A stretch of DNA of 64,000 nucleotides, taken from contig OY804579.1 in the NCBI GenBank assembly GCA_963680875.1, forward strand, positions 13,345,506-13,409,505, read 5' to 3'. The translations under genes were made by a program, and so were the position numbers. Each line of letters opens with the position of its first letter. The first letter of the stretch is position 1. Positions 1-10,745 of the stretch are shown here, piece after piece. The stretch is from Bathymodiolus brooksi (Eukaryota > Mollusca > Bivalvia > Mytilida > Modiolidae). The notes beneath the pieces are model-generated. The model worked only from the letters and a program-made list of their open reading frames with translations. It made no database searches and was not told the DNA's origin.

Positions 1-478
1 ACTCGTATCTCCAAGATATTGTTTATGTATAACATAGAACTAGTATCTCCAAGATATTGTCTATGTATGACATAGAACTAGTATCTACAAGATATTGTCT
101 ATGTATAACATAGAACTAGTATCTCCAAGATATTGTCTATGTATAGCATAGAACTAGTATCTACAAGATATTGTCTATGTATAACATAGAACTAGTAGCT
201 CCAAGATATTGTTTATGTATAACATAGAACTAGTATCTCCAAGATATTGTCTATGTATAACATAGAACTAGTACCTCCAAGATATTGTCTATGCATAACA
301 TAGAACTAGTAGCTCCAAAATATTGTTTATGTATAACATAAAACTAGTAGCTCCAAAATATTGTCTATGCAAAACATAGAACTAGTATCTCCAAGATAGT
401 GTTTATGTATAACATAGAACTAGTATCTCCAAGATATTGGCTACGTATGACATAAAACTTTTATCTCCAAGATATTGT
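1..478. repeat. 38-bp minisatellite, left block
   Basis: About 12 head-to-tail copies of a 38-bp unit built around 'actagtatctccaagatatt' followed by a self-complementary part. TCTATGT and ACATAGA pair around a 3-nt loop, so each unit can form a 7-bp hairpin. Variation is mostly single substitutions such as taac/tagc/tgac in the loop side. The array continues past the left window edge. No coding potential is visible. Confidence 0.95.
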
Positions 479-685
479 ACCTCTGAGCAGTAATGAAAGC
501 GGGAGGTTTGGCGCTTTAAAATCTGATTCAACCCACCATTTCTTTAGAAATGCCTGTACCAAGTCAGGGTCATTACGGTGTTCACAGTTTTCCGGTTGTT
601 GACTGATTTTGTCTGTTTATACACTTATGAATTTTGACTTTCCCTTTGGAAGATTGTTCGGAGTTCGGTAATTTTGTTATTACCC
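479..685 (-). mobile_element. Dispersed repeat R1 inserted in the 38-bp array
   Basis: The same sequence occurs on the plus strand at 26356-26550 and 51003-51190, so this is a dispersed family of about 200 bp. One end carries the inverted motif GGTAATAACAAAATTACC. Here it splits the 38-bp array and is flanked by an 18-bp direct repeat, TTATCTCCAAGATATTGT, at 461-478 and 686-703. That looks like a target-site duplication, but it is also array sequence, so array recombination could mimic it. I recognise the family as common in mussel DNA; its class is not clear and it has no ORF. Confidence 0.8.
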
Positions 686-1010
686 TTATCTCCAAGATAT
701 TGTCTATGTATAACATAGAACTAGTATCTCCAAGATATTATCTATGTATGACATAGAACTAGTATCTCCAAGATAGTGTCTATGTATAACATATAAATAG
801 TATCTCCAATATATTGTCTACGTATTGCATAGAACTAGTATCTCCAAGATATTTTCTATGTATATAGTTACTAACCATTAACATAGAACTAGTATCTCCA
901 AGATATTGTCGATGTATAGCATAGAACTAGTATCTCCCAGATATTGTCTATGTATGACATAGAGCTAGTATCTCCAAGATATTGTCTATGTATATAACAT
1001 AGAACTAGTT
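686..1010. repeat. 38-bp minisatellite, right block
   Basis: About 8 further copies of the 38-bp hairpin unit, more divergent than the left block. They include a unit interrupted near 863-885 and one lacking a clean ACATAGA arm near 790. The block is continuous with the left block once the R1 insertion is removed. Confidence 0.92.
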
Positions 1011-1445
1011 ATATACAGACTCCGATACTCTCCACCTATCAACAGTGGGCCAAGTGACAGAGAAATCCTCTTATTCATGAATTATTCATGAGTCATATTA
1101 AAACATTTTGATTAGTTTCGACTCCATGCTTTACAGCCAATAAAATCACAGTTTTTAAGAAGAAAAGGATTTCCTTGCAACCTTTAATGATAACAGAGAG
1201 AGGAACGAATCTCAATTACCCACGGGTTATCGACGATGCATGGTATATCAGATCGGTTCATCCATAATCTGTTAAGTCAGGTTAATAGGAACATTTAAAT
1301 GATGTTATGTTGCTATAGAAACTACTAAATACAAATCAGTTATGCAACAAATTCGAAGAGAGGTTTTCATATGTATTGACCTACGGGTTGTGAATGGCAT
1401 GGGAGTATCAGTTCGTGATCAGCCGTGGGTTACCAGCGGAAAAGA
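1011..1445. other. Unassigned AT-rich spacer
   Basis: No exon, repeat or RNA gene recognised. A 75-codon ORF starting at 1342 runs into the dispersed repeat at 1446 and shows no domain, so it is not called. Confidence 0.5.
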
Positions 1446-1633
1446 GTTTGAAAATACCAAATGGGTAATCATAATCTGTAAATCGAAGAAGAACAGACAA
1501 CACAATGGCCAAAAGAAAAAGGACAAACAACGATCTACAAAACATACCATAAAACTAAAGATCGAGTAACACGAACCACACTAAAAACCGGGGTGCTCCG
1601 GAAGGGTGAGCAGTTCCTTCTCCACTAGATGGC
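1446..1633 (-). mobile_element. PLE 3'-tail repeat (T1) fragment
   Basis: Reads, in antisense, the same sequence that follows the PLE stop codon at 23872. Landmarks are 'accaaatgggtaatca', 'gaagaagaacagacaacaca', 'actaaagatcgagtaacacg' and 'agcagttccttctccact'. About 190 bp is retained with small indels. It is a dispersed relic without coding capacity. Confidence 0.8.
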
Positions 1634-2331
1634 TTTGTATGAGACAGAAGGACAATCACATACAAATAATGCCTCCTTTAGAGCAGTTGATAATGTTTAT
1701 GATTTAAACAAAATGTTTGTTGTCTCTATCAAATAATGTGATATCCATAAGGATTTTTGTCGGTGTATCTGTTTAATAATTCGAAAGGATAACATGGATT
1801 CGTTTGTATCGTTGCTAGGTGGCATTGTCAGTAATAACTGATTTTTTATATACATATTTCTTACGTCAAGGAAAACAACGAACATGTATACTGTAACAAC
1901 CGCATAAATAAAACGGGACCATACATATAATTTATTTAACCTTCTAGGTAGAAGTTCAACGAATAGGTTATCTCGGTTTTAGTATATTTTCTAAACCAAT
2001 CATTCATTGTCTACTTGATCGGGTATCATAATATTGATTAGTTGTATCACGAATTCAGCATGATGCAAGCATGTCTCACTTCCTATGATAGCATGTTCTT
2101 TCGCTTAATTGTTTCCAATATCCTGGTTGTGTGAAATATGTATGATAAACAGGAGACAATTGTATGTTAAAAACTTAATGATTCTAAATTAATGAAATAA
2201 ATCATATTTCATCCTATTTCCTGGCGAAATGCAAGATATATATATGATAGTAGTATTTCTTGAAAAGAAAACTCAAAACATAATTATAAAACATTAATAA
2301 AATTTATATCTATGGGCATGATGTCAAATGA
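1634..2331. other. Unassigned AT-rich spacer
   Basis: Nothing recognisable apart from low-complexity AT-rich DNA. The 62-codon ORF at 1697-1885 has no family features. Confidence 0.5.
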
Positions 2332-2927
2332 TTTGAGTCTTACTTAGCTGGAGGGAAAGAACTTGTAAATGTAAATGGAACGGAATCTGAACTCCTAAAT
2401 ATTACTGGTGGAGCACCACAGGGAAGAATTTTATCCCGTTTGTTTTCCTATATTACGTCAACGACATGTCTATCAGTATATGACCAAACTCTTGTTATAT
2501 GCCGATGACAGCACCTTAATATTTGCTTACAAAGACCCAGAAGATATCTCTCAGAATTTAGGAAAGGAATTAGAGTTTTGTAGCAACTGGCTTGTTGACA
2601 ATAAGCTATCTTTATACCTGGGTAAAACAGAATACATTATTTTTGGTACGAAGCGTAAACTGAGGAAAGTAACAAATTTTCAAATACAATGTAATGATCA
2701 TATTATTAAATCGCAGACAAAACTAAAATATTTACACTTAGACATATATCAAAATTTACCAGGAGGAATTACAGTTAACTCAATTATTAAAAAGGTAAAT
2801 TCCAGACTAAGATTTATGTACCGTAAAGCAAACTGTCTCTGTCAACTGAAATTCCCAAAACTCGTACAACGGCTCTATAAATCAAATGCCACATTGACTA
2901 TTCCTGCTACTCGTGGTATGCCGCAAT
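2332..2927 (+). pseudogene. LINE (non-LTR) reverse transcriptase, 5' part
   Basis: Fragment of the RT domain of a non-LTR retrotransposon, in the order expected for the palm. FESYLAGG lies at the start, then GGAPQG (motif B, near 2407-2424), then LLLYADDS (catalytic motif C, YADD), then the thumb segment with 'NKLSLYLGKTEYIIFG'. The motifs fall in different frames: GGAPQG is in frame 1 and YADD in frame 2, with a stop between them near VNDMSISI. The copy is therefore broken. A continuous frame from about 2480 to 2900 carries YADD and the thumb. The family looks CR1/Jockey-like, but I cannot fix the clade. The homology is cut at 2927 by a MITE and resumes at 3277. Confidence 0.85.
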
Positions 2928-3268
2928 CAGTGCCGGATTTAAATAAAGAGAGGCCCTAGGCTATTGCACTTATGAGGCCCCTCCCAATACCTCACCTTCA
3001 CGACTGGAGGAAGATGGAAGTGTGTTTAAACAATTTGAATAAAGGCAAGGATGACGAGGGGTGTTTAAAATCCTGCAATATTCTGAAATGGACTGCAACT
3101 GTAAGGAAAATTACTGAAGGGTTGCTTAGAAAGTACAGTACGTTATGACAGCATAAGTGTGAAAGTCCAATAACAGTGTTAAAAATACTATACACCTTGG
3201 CCGGAGGCCCCCTCAATTTTGAGGCCCTAGGCTTCAGTCTATCGAGCCTATAGGTAAAGCCGACACTA
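2928..3268. mobile_element. Non-autonomous hAT-like MITE nested in the LINE
   Basis: A 341-bp insertion with imperfect terminal inverted repeats: CAGTGCCGGATTTAAATA at the left, and the complement of TAGTGTCGGCTTTACCTA at the right. It is flanked by an 8-bp near-identical duplication (gccgcaat / accgcaat). An 8-bp TSD and a CAGNGCCGG-type end are typical of hAT elements. There is no transposase. Removing the insertion plus one TSD copy lets the interrupted RT reading frame (CHIDYSCYSWYAA, then ISQTIK) flow on, which confirms the boundaries. Confidence 0.85.
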
Positions 3269-3276
3269 ACCGCAAT

Positions 3277-3650
3277 ATCACAGACTATAAAAACAAACAT
3301 CAGATTGCACACAAAAAACTGTAAGATTTATAAAAAAAAAACAAAAAAAAACTTCAAGATCTAGGTGTTCGCCAACCAGAACTATCTCAGGTTGGATTTC
3401 TAAATATTGAAAATAGAGTAAAACAATTAAGATTAGGATACCATCAACAAGTGTCCAGAATATTTAAACGACAATTTTAGAAAAGTCGACGAACACCACG
3501 GATATAACACGAGATCAAGTCAATTCAATTTCGTAGTTAAACGAGTGGACTCTTCATCTTTCTTCTTTAATGCTATACCAAATTGGAATCGGCCTCCAAA
3601 TAGCATAAAACAATAAATGACTACAACGTATTCAAAGCTGCATGAAAAGT
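3277..3650 (+). pseudogene. LINE reverse transcriptase, C-terminal part
   Basis: Continuation of the relic at 2332-2927 beyond the MITE. Two segments in different frames are recognisable. The first begins DLGVRQPELSQVGF. The second carries the typical C-terminal signature YNTRSS, NFVVKRV, then FFFNAIPNWNRPPNSIK. A frameshift and stop lie between them near 3480. It ends at a TAA followed by AT-rich DNA, with no clear 3' tail repeat. Non-functional. Confidence 0.8.
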
Positions 3651-4080
3651 AAATAAATGTGTATCTTTTAATATCTTTAATATCAAGTCAATATTTCTTG
3701 CACATTAACAAGCAATTCGTGATATTTCGTAAAGTAGCTTTTTTTCTAGATTACATTTGCGAAACATTCAGTTTTGTCTTTTGTTGAAAAATACAGGAAG
3801 TTCACGGGAGATAGAGCAGCTGTGAAGACCTAGATCTGTAAGGGAAATTAACTACTTAAGACATGTTCAATCTCATTTATAAGGAATTCTACCAATTTAA
3901 GCTGCCATCGATCGTCAAATCAGTTATTTAATATAATATCTAACCTTCTAGTAACATCCCTGAATGACTTGTATTGGCATCATTTATTGTAAATGCGTCA
4001 GATATTCAATGAGGTAAGAAGCTTAGAAGAAAACAACAATCGATCAAAATTAGAATTCAAGTTTACAAGTTAAGAAACGC
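3651..4080. other. Unassigned spacer
   Basis: AT-rich, no recognisable feature. It may include remnants of the LINE 3' UTR. Confidence 0.45.
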
Positions 4081-4240
4081 TTAAGGATACCAAAGAGGCA
4101 ATCAGAAGCCGTAAATCGAAGTAGGACAGACAAAACAATGGAGATTTAATGCCACTTTCAACATTTTGTTTATACTATGACGTTGCGGTCAGTTTTACTA
4201 ATGGATGAAACCACAGTGCCCCTTCAATGCCGACCTGGTG
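4081..4240 (-). mobile_element. T1 fragment joined to a decayed SINE 3' end
   Basis: 4081-4141 matches the T1 tail in antisense (accaaagaggcaatcagaag...). From 4147 the sequence matches, with many substitutions, the 3' part of the minus-strand SINE at 10156-10426, starting from 'taatgccactttca' through 'gaccagttttagtgg'. Both are old fragments. The 121-codon ORF at 4177 overlaps the SINE fragment and is not a gene. Confidence 0.7.
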
Positions 4241-4669
4241 CTGCTTTAACATTCAAGTTTATTATATTTTTAATCAACAACTTTGTTACTGCAATTTTTT
4301 CCTTGAATCCTTTTGTACATTTTCCGTTGTGCTGTTTATACATGTCAGCTATACCAATAAAGTATGTTTACACTAATGATACTCTTATAGAGTATCGTGA
4401 AGATATATATACTACAGTCAGAAGGTGGTTCATCAACAGAGGTCAGATAAGTCAATGTCTACATGATAAAAACAAAAGCTTATCATGTCTAACCATTCAA
4501 TATGATGATATTAGTTTCCATTATGTTCTAATAAGACATTGATATCTAAGTATGTCCTTATTTTCTATAAAAGACATGATTGACAAAATCAATCTGTGTC
4601 TCCACTTGAAGACATATATATTTGGAATAGCAGGATGTAGCGTGAAGTTAATGGCGAAGTTTCCTACTA

Positions 4670-4735
4670 GTATCTGATGAAGGTTATCACTGAAGCGTGT
4701 CGTGCGCACTTAATTAGATATCTACGTTTTTACTA
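4670..4735 (+). ncRNA. Hammerhead-like ribozyme relic
   Basis: CTGATGA at 4674-4680 is followed by AGG/loop, then GAAG (expected GAAA), then GTGTC and GTGCGCAC, then the family's trailing sequence 'aattagatatctacg'. The GAAA core is mutated and stem I does not pair, so this copy should be inactive. It is recognised through comparison with the better copies at 5280-5380 and 44174-44221. Confidence 0.5.
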
Positions 4736-4899
4736 CTAGTATTGGTAAGACTATCATGTGATCAGGGAGAATAAATTGTAGGGTATAATACATACTATTA
4801 AAGAATAATTGTTCTGTACTGAAATGGAAATATCAACCTTCCAAAATCATTAAACAACTCCACCAAGAAGCCAAAGTTTGATATTATTGTTAAAACCAA

Positions 4900-5380
4900 T
4901 GTTCACCTCACTCATGCATAGGTAATCATAGCCGATGTTTGCTATCCTGTTTAGGCCAATTGGCTTTTTAGCTCGCAAAGACTTTTTTAAATTATTTCAC
5001 AAGCGCGTAGTACGCGCTGAATTAAATTTCTACGCTTGAATTGCAATCACTACGTCGATACCTCTGCTGGTGAACTATTAGTCCACCAAGGTATCATCCG
5101 CCCAGTAGTCAGTGCTTCTGTAATTAGGTAATATATTTTTATCGACATTTACACTTCCTGAATCATATAGTTCTCAATAAATCTAGGCATAGGTGACACT
5201 AGCCGTATTTGGCTATCCTGAATAATCCCCTTGCATGGTTTTCTTGCTTCCAGCGACTTTTAAATTCTTTGGCTTTCAATTATTTTTGGTTTTGAGCGTA
5301 CATGATGATGGTTATTTCAGAAACGTGTTGCGTTCACTAAATTAGATATCTACGTTTTAATTATTTAATCATAAACAATC
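4900..5380 (+). repeat. Ribozyme-bearing dispersed repeat, tandem dimer
   Basis: Two successive monomers of about 270 bp. The shared block 'gctatcctg' occurs at about 4939 and 5210, and each monomer ends in a hammerhead-like segment followed by 'aattaaatttctacg' or 'aattagatatctacg'. The first ribozyme segment (about 4988-5030) lacks CTGATGA. The second (5290-5350) keeps GAAACGTG but has ATGATGA in place of CTGATGA. Related fragments are at 34240-34410, 35455-35650, 37640-38085 with 40105-40190, 44125-44225 and 52345-52395. Ribozyme-carrying tandem monomers resemble animal retrozymes or PLE terminal repeats; which of these applies here is inference. Confidence 0.65.
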
Positions 5381-6257
5381 CCAATGATTGATTTGATTGA
5401 TAGGCAAAAGATTGGAGCGCCAAATAATTTAAAAGTAACTGGGATCGAGTACACCAACGGAACTAAACAGGATACACAAAATTTAAGCGAATCTAACAGC
5501 CAATTTATTAATAAGAGACTTTGGTTAGACATGTGCAGATAATCGATGGATTAGACAAATCGTAACGGATACGTAGTTGTTGAAACACGATATATCATAT
5601 AATTGCAATAGTCAAAACTCGATGGATGAAGCAAACTTCGATACCCTATGCTTGCTGTCGTCAAACAATACATGTATGACAATTAATTTACATGCATGTT
5701 GTGACAATCCATGTCGACTTAATGATATATTCATGCTGAAAGGTTGGAAAGCCAAACATATTTTTAGAGGGCACAATACACAACCACTACTATATAAAAA
5801 ATGAACAAAAATTAAAGCTTAGACAAAACCTTACACTTAAATGATTTGAAAAGTTGACATGACATATGAACACTACTCTTTTCGCACTTGTGCTTTTGGT
5901 TACAATAGTTTGATCATGCGCAGACAAAATCGATCCGAGATTGAGACGTCTCTCTTGCATTGATTGTCTTGTTATTCACTTGGGAATACTTCTAAGTGTA
6001 ATAAACCCTCTTTGTTATAATTGTATTTAGGAGTTGTCTTCACGAGTAATCCTGAACATTCTGACGAATATAACACCAAATGGAATAGTTTATTCCCCCA
6101 TGTCATGAAATTGTCGCTCAATTTGTACTTTAACAGACGAAACATAGATCCATTAACTGTACGTTGTTGTGAGGTATTAAATTAATCTGGTACGAAATTT
6201 AGAAATGGACAGGAATTCCAGGTTTATCGATCATCAGTCTATCTGTTTTGTACTTAT
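5381..6257. other. Unassigned AT-rich spacer
   Basis: No exon or repeat recognised. The 75-codon ORF at 5577-5804 lacks any domain or splice-site support. Confidence 0.45.
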
Positions 6258-6420
6258 TTTATCTTTCATCCCACAACAATAAACATATGTTGTGTTTATC
6301 ATACGTTTAAATCATATTTCATCACATAACAGTGAACATGTATTGTTTATATCACAAATTTATATCATATTTCATCACACGACAATAAACTTAAATTGTG
6401 TTTATCACACAAAATACATT
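6258..6420. repeat. Three-copy ~53-bp tandem repeat
   Basis: Three degenerate copies of a unit beginning 'atcatatttcatcacac' and containing 'caataaac' followed by 'tgtgtttat', a small inverted repeat. The copies differ at many positions, so this is an old array. Confidence 0.75.
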
Positions 6421-6702
6421 AAACTCCTTTAACCAAAACAAAATTATATTAAAATGAAAATATTTTCAAATCTGCATGCGAAATTACAATACACAAAACA
6501 TGACCGTTTACTTCCCTGGCTTGGCACTTCAATAAAATAAAAAGGAAAGCTAAACTAGTTTTATGAGCCCAAACACCCCCTCTAAATATTCATTAATCAT
6601 TAGATTTATATCTCTTTCGGTTTCATTTGTTATCGTTGAGAGATATTTGTGTCTTCTGATTAAATTCCAAAATTTAGCTTTCGACATCGTAAATTGCAAG
6701 GA

Positions 6703-7446
6703 TAGTGGTCAGTGTCGTCGTAACATACACATTGACCAGTCATATGTCATCGTAGCATTTATATTGACCAATCACATGCCATCATAATATTCATATTGAC
6801 CAATCACATGTCACCGACACATTCATATTGATCAATCATATGCCATCGTAACATTCATACTGGCCAATCATATTTCATCGTAGCATTCATAGTGAACAGT
6901 CACATATCAATGTAACATTCATATTGACCAATCACATGCTATCGCAACATTCATATTGACCTCTCATATTTCATCGTAACATTCATTCCGACCAATCACA
7001 ATTCATCGTAACATTCATACTGACCAATCACAATTCAGCGTAACATTCATACTGACCAATCACATGTCATCGTAAAATTCATATTGACCACTAATATGTC
7101 ATCGTAACATTCACATTGATGAATCACATGTCATCGTAACATTCACACTAACCAATCACACGTAATCGTAGCATTCATATTGAACAATCCCATGTCATCG
7201 TAACATTCATATTTACCACTAACATGTCATCGTAACATTTATACTGACCAATCACATGTCATCATAACATTCATATTGAACAATCACATGTCATCGTAGC
7301 ATTCATATTAACCACTAACATGACATCGCAACATTCATATTGAACAATCATATGTCATCGTAGCATTCATATTGACCACTCACATGTCATCGTAGCGTTC
7401 ATATTGACCACTCACATGTCATTGTAACATTCATAATGAAGAGTCA
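6703..7446. repeat. 32-bp minisatellite with CCAAT in each unit
   Basis: About 23 copies of a 32-bp unit around 'cattcatattgaccaatcac' then 'atgtcatcgtaa'. Most copies contain CCAATCA, a CCAAT-box-like core, and ATGTCATCG. Point variants are frequent (gaacaatcac, gaccactcac). The unit shows no likeness to the flanking dispersed repeats, so its source is unknown. Confidence 0.93.
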
Positions 7447-8367
7447 CAATGGTAGACTTGGCTGTTGGTAAATATATTATACGGTCTATTAAAACATTTA
7501 GAAAACGAATAATAACAATACATAGAAAAAACTGATGTCTTTCTAATTTAACAAGCTTTTCCTCCCTCTTGATTGCAAAGCGAAGGAATATGAAGATAAA
7601 TGAACACAAAGGAGGAAATATAAGAGAAAATGTTATACTGCACCGGATTAACAATACAATATTAATGAACACATTTTTTAAATTCGTGTGAACAAATTTC
7701 CCTTGATGATATCATCTATTTGATAATTAAAGGTGATTTGATTTGAAAGAACTGAAATGATTGTTCAAGAATGCTTTGTAAGGATAGATAATTAAAAAGT
7801 AACTATTTTGGGATCGCAAAGATATTTCTTATGCTAAGATGTCAACCATTAAACCATCATCACTGTATGAAAAATGAGATAAATGAAATACAGTGACTTT
7901 ATATCCCTATGATATTATATATCAAACTTGAAACCGGACTAAATATTGATATATCTAATTGCAACACCAAACATAATACTTCAATGTTTAATCTGTTGAA
8001 ATATAAAATAAAAGTAGGCGACAAAACAATGGCTTTTTTCTCCATAAAATAAAGATAAATCTTTAATCATCATAAAATGACAAGGTGATTTTTTTTTAGA
8101 TTAGAGTGTGTAACTGATAATAGATATCCAAACTAAATATAACTTTTAGGAATACTATATACCAATGGTAGTTGATTGCAGTTTATATATAAATCCTCCG
8201 ATGTGGCAAAACTGTCCCACGTTAATTTTAGGCTATGACGAAGAACAGACATAAACCAAACCGTTATTCATTAACTTTGGATTCTAATTAAAATATTCGG
8301 ACAGGTACTTATTAAATCCGGAACTTACATAGGACACAACTCAGAAGACGTACACAGATTACAGCAG
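7447..8367. other. Unassigned AT-rich spacer
   Basis: AT-rich with no recognisable gene or repeat. The 86-codon minus ORF at 7412-7672 overlaps the end of the 32-bp array and is not supported. Confidence 0.45.
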
Positions 8368-9775
8368 TGTGCAGAATTACACACAGTACACAACACAGTA
8401 CACAACACATACCAATTACATTGAGTACATAACTCAGTAGAATTACACAGAGTACACAACACATACCAATTACATTGAGTACATAACTCAGTAGAATTAC
8501 ACAGAGTACACAACACATACCAATTACATTGAGTACATAACTCAGTAGAATTACACAGAGTACACAACACATACCAATTACATTGAGTACATAACTCAGT
8601 AGAATTACACATAGTACATAACACATACCAATTACATTGAGTACATAACTCAGTAGAATTACACAGAGTACACAACACATACCAATTACATTGAGTACAT
8701 ATCTCAGTAGAATTACACAGAGTACACAACACATACCAATTACATTGAGTACATAACTCAGTAGAATTACACATAGTATACAAAACAGACCAATTACATT
8801 GAGTACATAGCTCAATAGAATTACACATAGTACATAACACATACCAATTACATTGAGTACATAACTCAGTAGAATTACATACAGTACATAACACAGACAA
8901 ATTACATTGAGTACATAACTGAGTAGAATTACATACAGTACATAACACAGACCAATTACATTGAGTGCATAGCTCAGTAGAATTACAGCGAGTAAACAAC
9001 ACATACCAATTACATTGAGTACATAACTCAGTAGAATTACACAAAGTACATAACACATACCAATTACATTGAGTACATAACTCAGTAGAATTACATACAG
9101 TACATAACACAGACCAATTACATTGAGTACATAGCTCAGTAGAATTACACGCAGTACATAACACAGACCAAGTACATTGAGTCCATAGCCCAGCAGAATT
9201 ACACAGAGTATACTACACATACCAATTACATTGTGTACATAACTCAGTAGAATTACACATGGTACATAACACAGACAAATTACATTAAGTACATAACTCA
9301 GTAGAATTACACAAAGTACATAACACAGACCAATTACATAACACAGACAAATTACATTAAGTACATAACTCAGTAGAATTACACATAGTACACAACACAG
9401 ACCAATTACATTGAGTACATAACTCAGTAGAATTACACATAGTACATAACACATACCAATTACATTGAGTACATAACTCAGTAGAATTACACATAGTACA
9501 CAACACAGACCAATTACATTGAGTACATAACTCAGTAGAATTACACATAGTACACAACACAGACCAATTACATTGAGTCCATAACTCAGTAGAATTACAC
9601 AGAGTATACATCACAGACCAATTACATTGAGTCCATAACTCGGTAGAATTACACAGAGTATACAACACAGACCAACTACATTGAGTCCATAACTCAGTAG
9701 AATTACACAGAGTACACAGCACAGATCAACTACATTGAGTACATAGCTCAATAGAAGTACACAGAGTACACACTG
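8368..9775. repeat. 54-bp minisatellite
   Basis: About 26 copies of a 54-bp unit ('cagtagaattacacagagta' followed by 'cacaacacataccaattaca' and 'ttgagtacataact'). Each unit has GAGT/ACTC arms around acata. A unit near 9320-9350 carries an internal partial duplication. Because 54 is divisible by 3 and the unit lacks minus-strand stops in two frames, overlapping ORFs of 380, 279 and 121 codons arise. Their 18-residue periods (for example CTQCNWYVLCTLCNSTEL) are artefacts. The right flank to about 9960 contains decayed related sequence. Confidence 0.95.
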
Positions 9776-10019
9776 TAGAAGATTAACAGAGTAAACAACT
9801 CCGAAAATTTACACAGAATGCAAAACGCAGAAGACATTGAGATAAAAGAGATTGTCTGAAGACACAAAATATCTAAACAGAATAACAGCACAGTTGAGAT
9901 CAACAGAATGGTATCAATACAAGGATACACCTACATAAATCAGCGGATCACGTCATAACATCAATCCACAACGACATCGAAGGTGGGACAAAATCCTTCA
10001 GCCTCTAATTTATATTCTA

Positions 10020-10155
10020 GGTAACATAGACACAAGACACAAGACACAAAACGAAGACAAACCAACAAAACAAAGCAAAAGTGTGTTGGACACCACTATG
10101 CCCAAGCAAACACAAATAATGTAAATAAGACATGTGTCCTCCTACAAGCAACTGG
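10020..10155 (-). mobile_element. Dispersed tail repeat T2, first part
   Basis: Matches the T2 family in antisense: 'gacacaagacacaaaacgaagacaaac', then 'ggacaccactatgcccaag', then 'caaacacaaataatgtaaat'. It is interrupted at 10156 by a SINE and continues at 10427. Other T2 copies are at 16585-16850, 17555-17690, 41999-42165, 46050-46215, 53380-53545, 55075-55205 and 63725-63905. Confidence 0.75.
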
Positions 10156-10426
10156 AATTTGAATTTGAATTTTGATGCTTAATGCCACTTTCAGCAATAT
10201 TTCAGCTATATCATGGCGACCAGTTTTAGTGGTGGAGGAAACCGGAGTACCCGGAGAGAACCACCAACCCTGGGCAACCAACTGGTATACTTTATCACTT
10301 GCGGCTGCTAGTCGAGTGCACCCTTTTTTGTAATTTACAAAGATGGGCGTGAACCCGCGCCGTATTGGTGATAGGCTTGTATGAGTTGCTAGATCCAGCG
10401 ACCTAACTCATTGAGCCACCCGGGCC
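10156..10426 (-). mobile_element. tRNA-derived SINE, full length
   Basis: A 271-bp insertion flanked by a 15-bp target-site duplication (cctacaagcaactgg at 10141-10155, cctacaaacaactgg at 10427-10441), the hallmark of target-primed reverse transcription. On the minus strand the 5' end is gggcccgggtggctcaatga, which resembles an RNA polymerase III A box. It is followed about 60 nt later by a B box, GGTTCACGCCC. The body has a conserved mid-domain ('ctccgggtactccggtttcc') and ends with 'agtggcattaagca' and an A/T-rich tail. Related copies are at 35074-35428 and 54541-54761, with a relic at 4147-4240. It belongs to one of the molluscan SINE superfamilies; I cannot say which without a library search. 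Confidence 0.9.
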
Positions 10427-10690
10427 CCTACAAACAACTGGAGGTAAAGACCAATCGAGCATCGTTTTCTTGCGGAAATCGTAGCGGACATCCCTACACG
10501 AACACATAACGTACAGACATTTGATAGGATAAAATGTTGGATATCACTATGCAAAAACATACACACAAAAAAACACGATAAGACATGAGCCCTTCTACAA
10601 ACAATTGCGGATAAAAAAAAACTGCAGAAATCGTCACGGACATCACAACAGGGAGAACTAATCAAGTAAAGACACACAATAGGACAACAC
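10427..10690 (-). mobile_element. Dispersed tail repeat T2, second part (tandem)
   Basis: Continuation of T2 after the SINE. 'ctacaaacaactggaggtaa' is followed by 'gcatcgttttcttgcgg' and 'agcggacatc', then a second partial monomer with 'ttggatatcactatgcaaa' and 'gacatgagcccttctacaaa'. So T2 is present as a tandem partial dimer, as it also is at 16585-16850. Confidence 0.7.
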
Positions 10691-10745
10691 AAAAAAACCT
10701 AACAAGATGAACAACACAGACCCCACCAAAAACCGGTGGTGAACG
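10691..10745 (-). mobile_element. PLE tail T1 flank of the 48-bp array
   Basis: 'agatgaacaacacagacccc' then 'accaaaaaccggtggtgaac' and 'gcaggtgctcc' match the T1 segment adjoining, in the PLE tail, the piece that forms the 48-bp unit. This provides the host context for the array to the right. Confidence 0.75.

Noticed and set aside
1..1010. Telomeric or centromeric satellite
   Set aside because: The unit is unlike TTAGGG, and the block is short and interspersed with unique DNA and a Rab exon elsewhere in the window.
4177..4542. A 121-codon plus-strand ORF
   Set aside because: It begins within a decayed SINE fragment and shows no domain.
8312..9722. Cysteine-rich 380-, 279- and 121-codon minus-strand ORFs
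   Set aside because: They are frame-periodic translations of the 54-bp minisatellite in overlapping frames, with no start-site or splice support.
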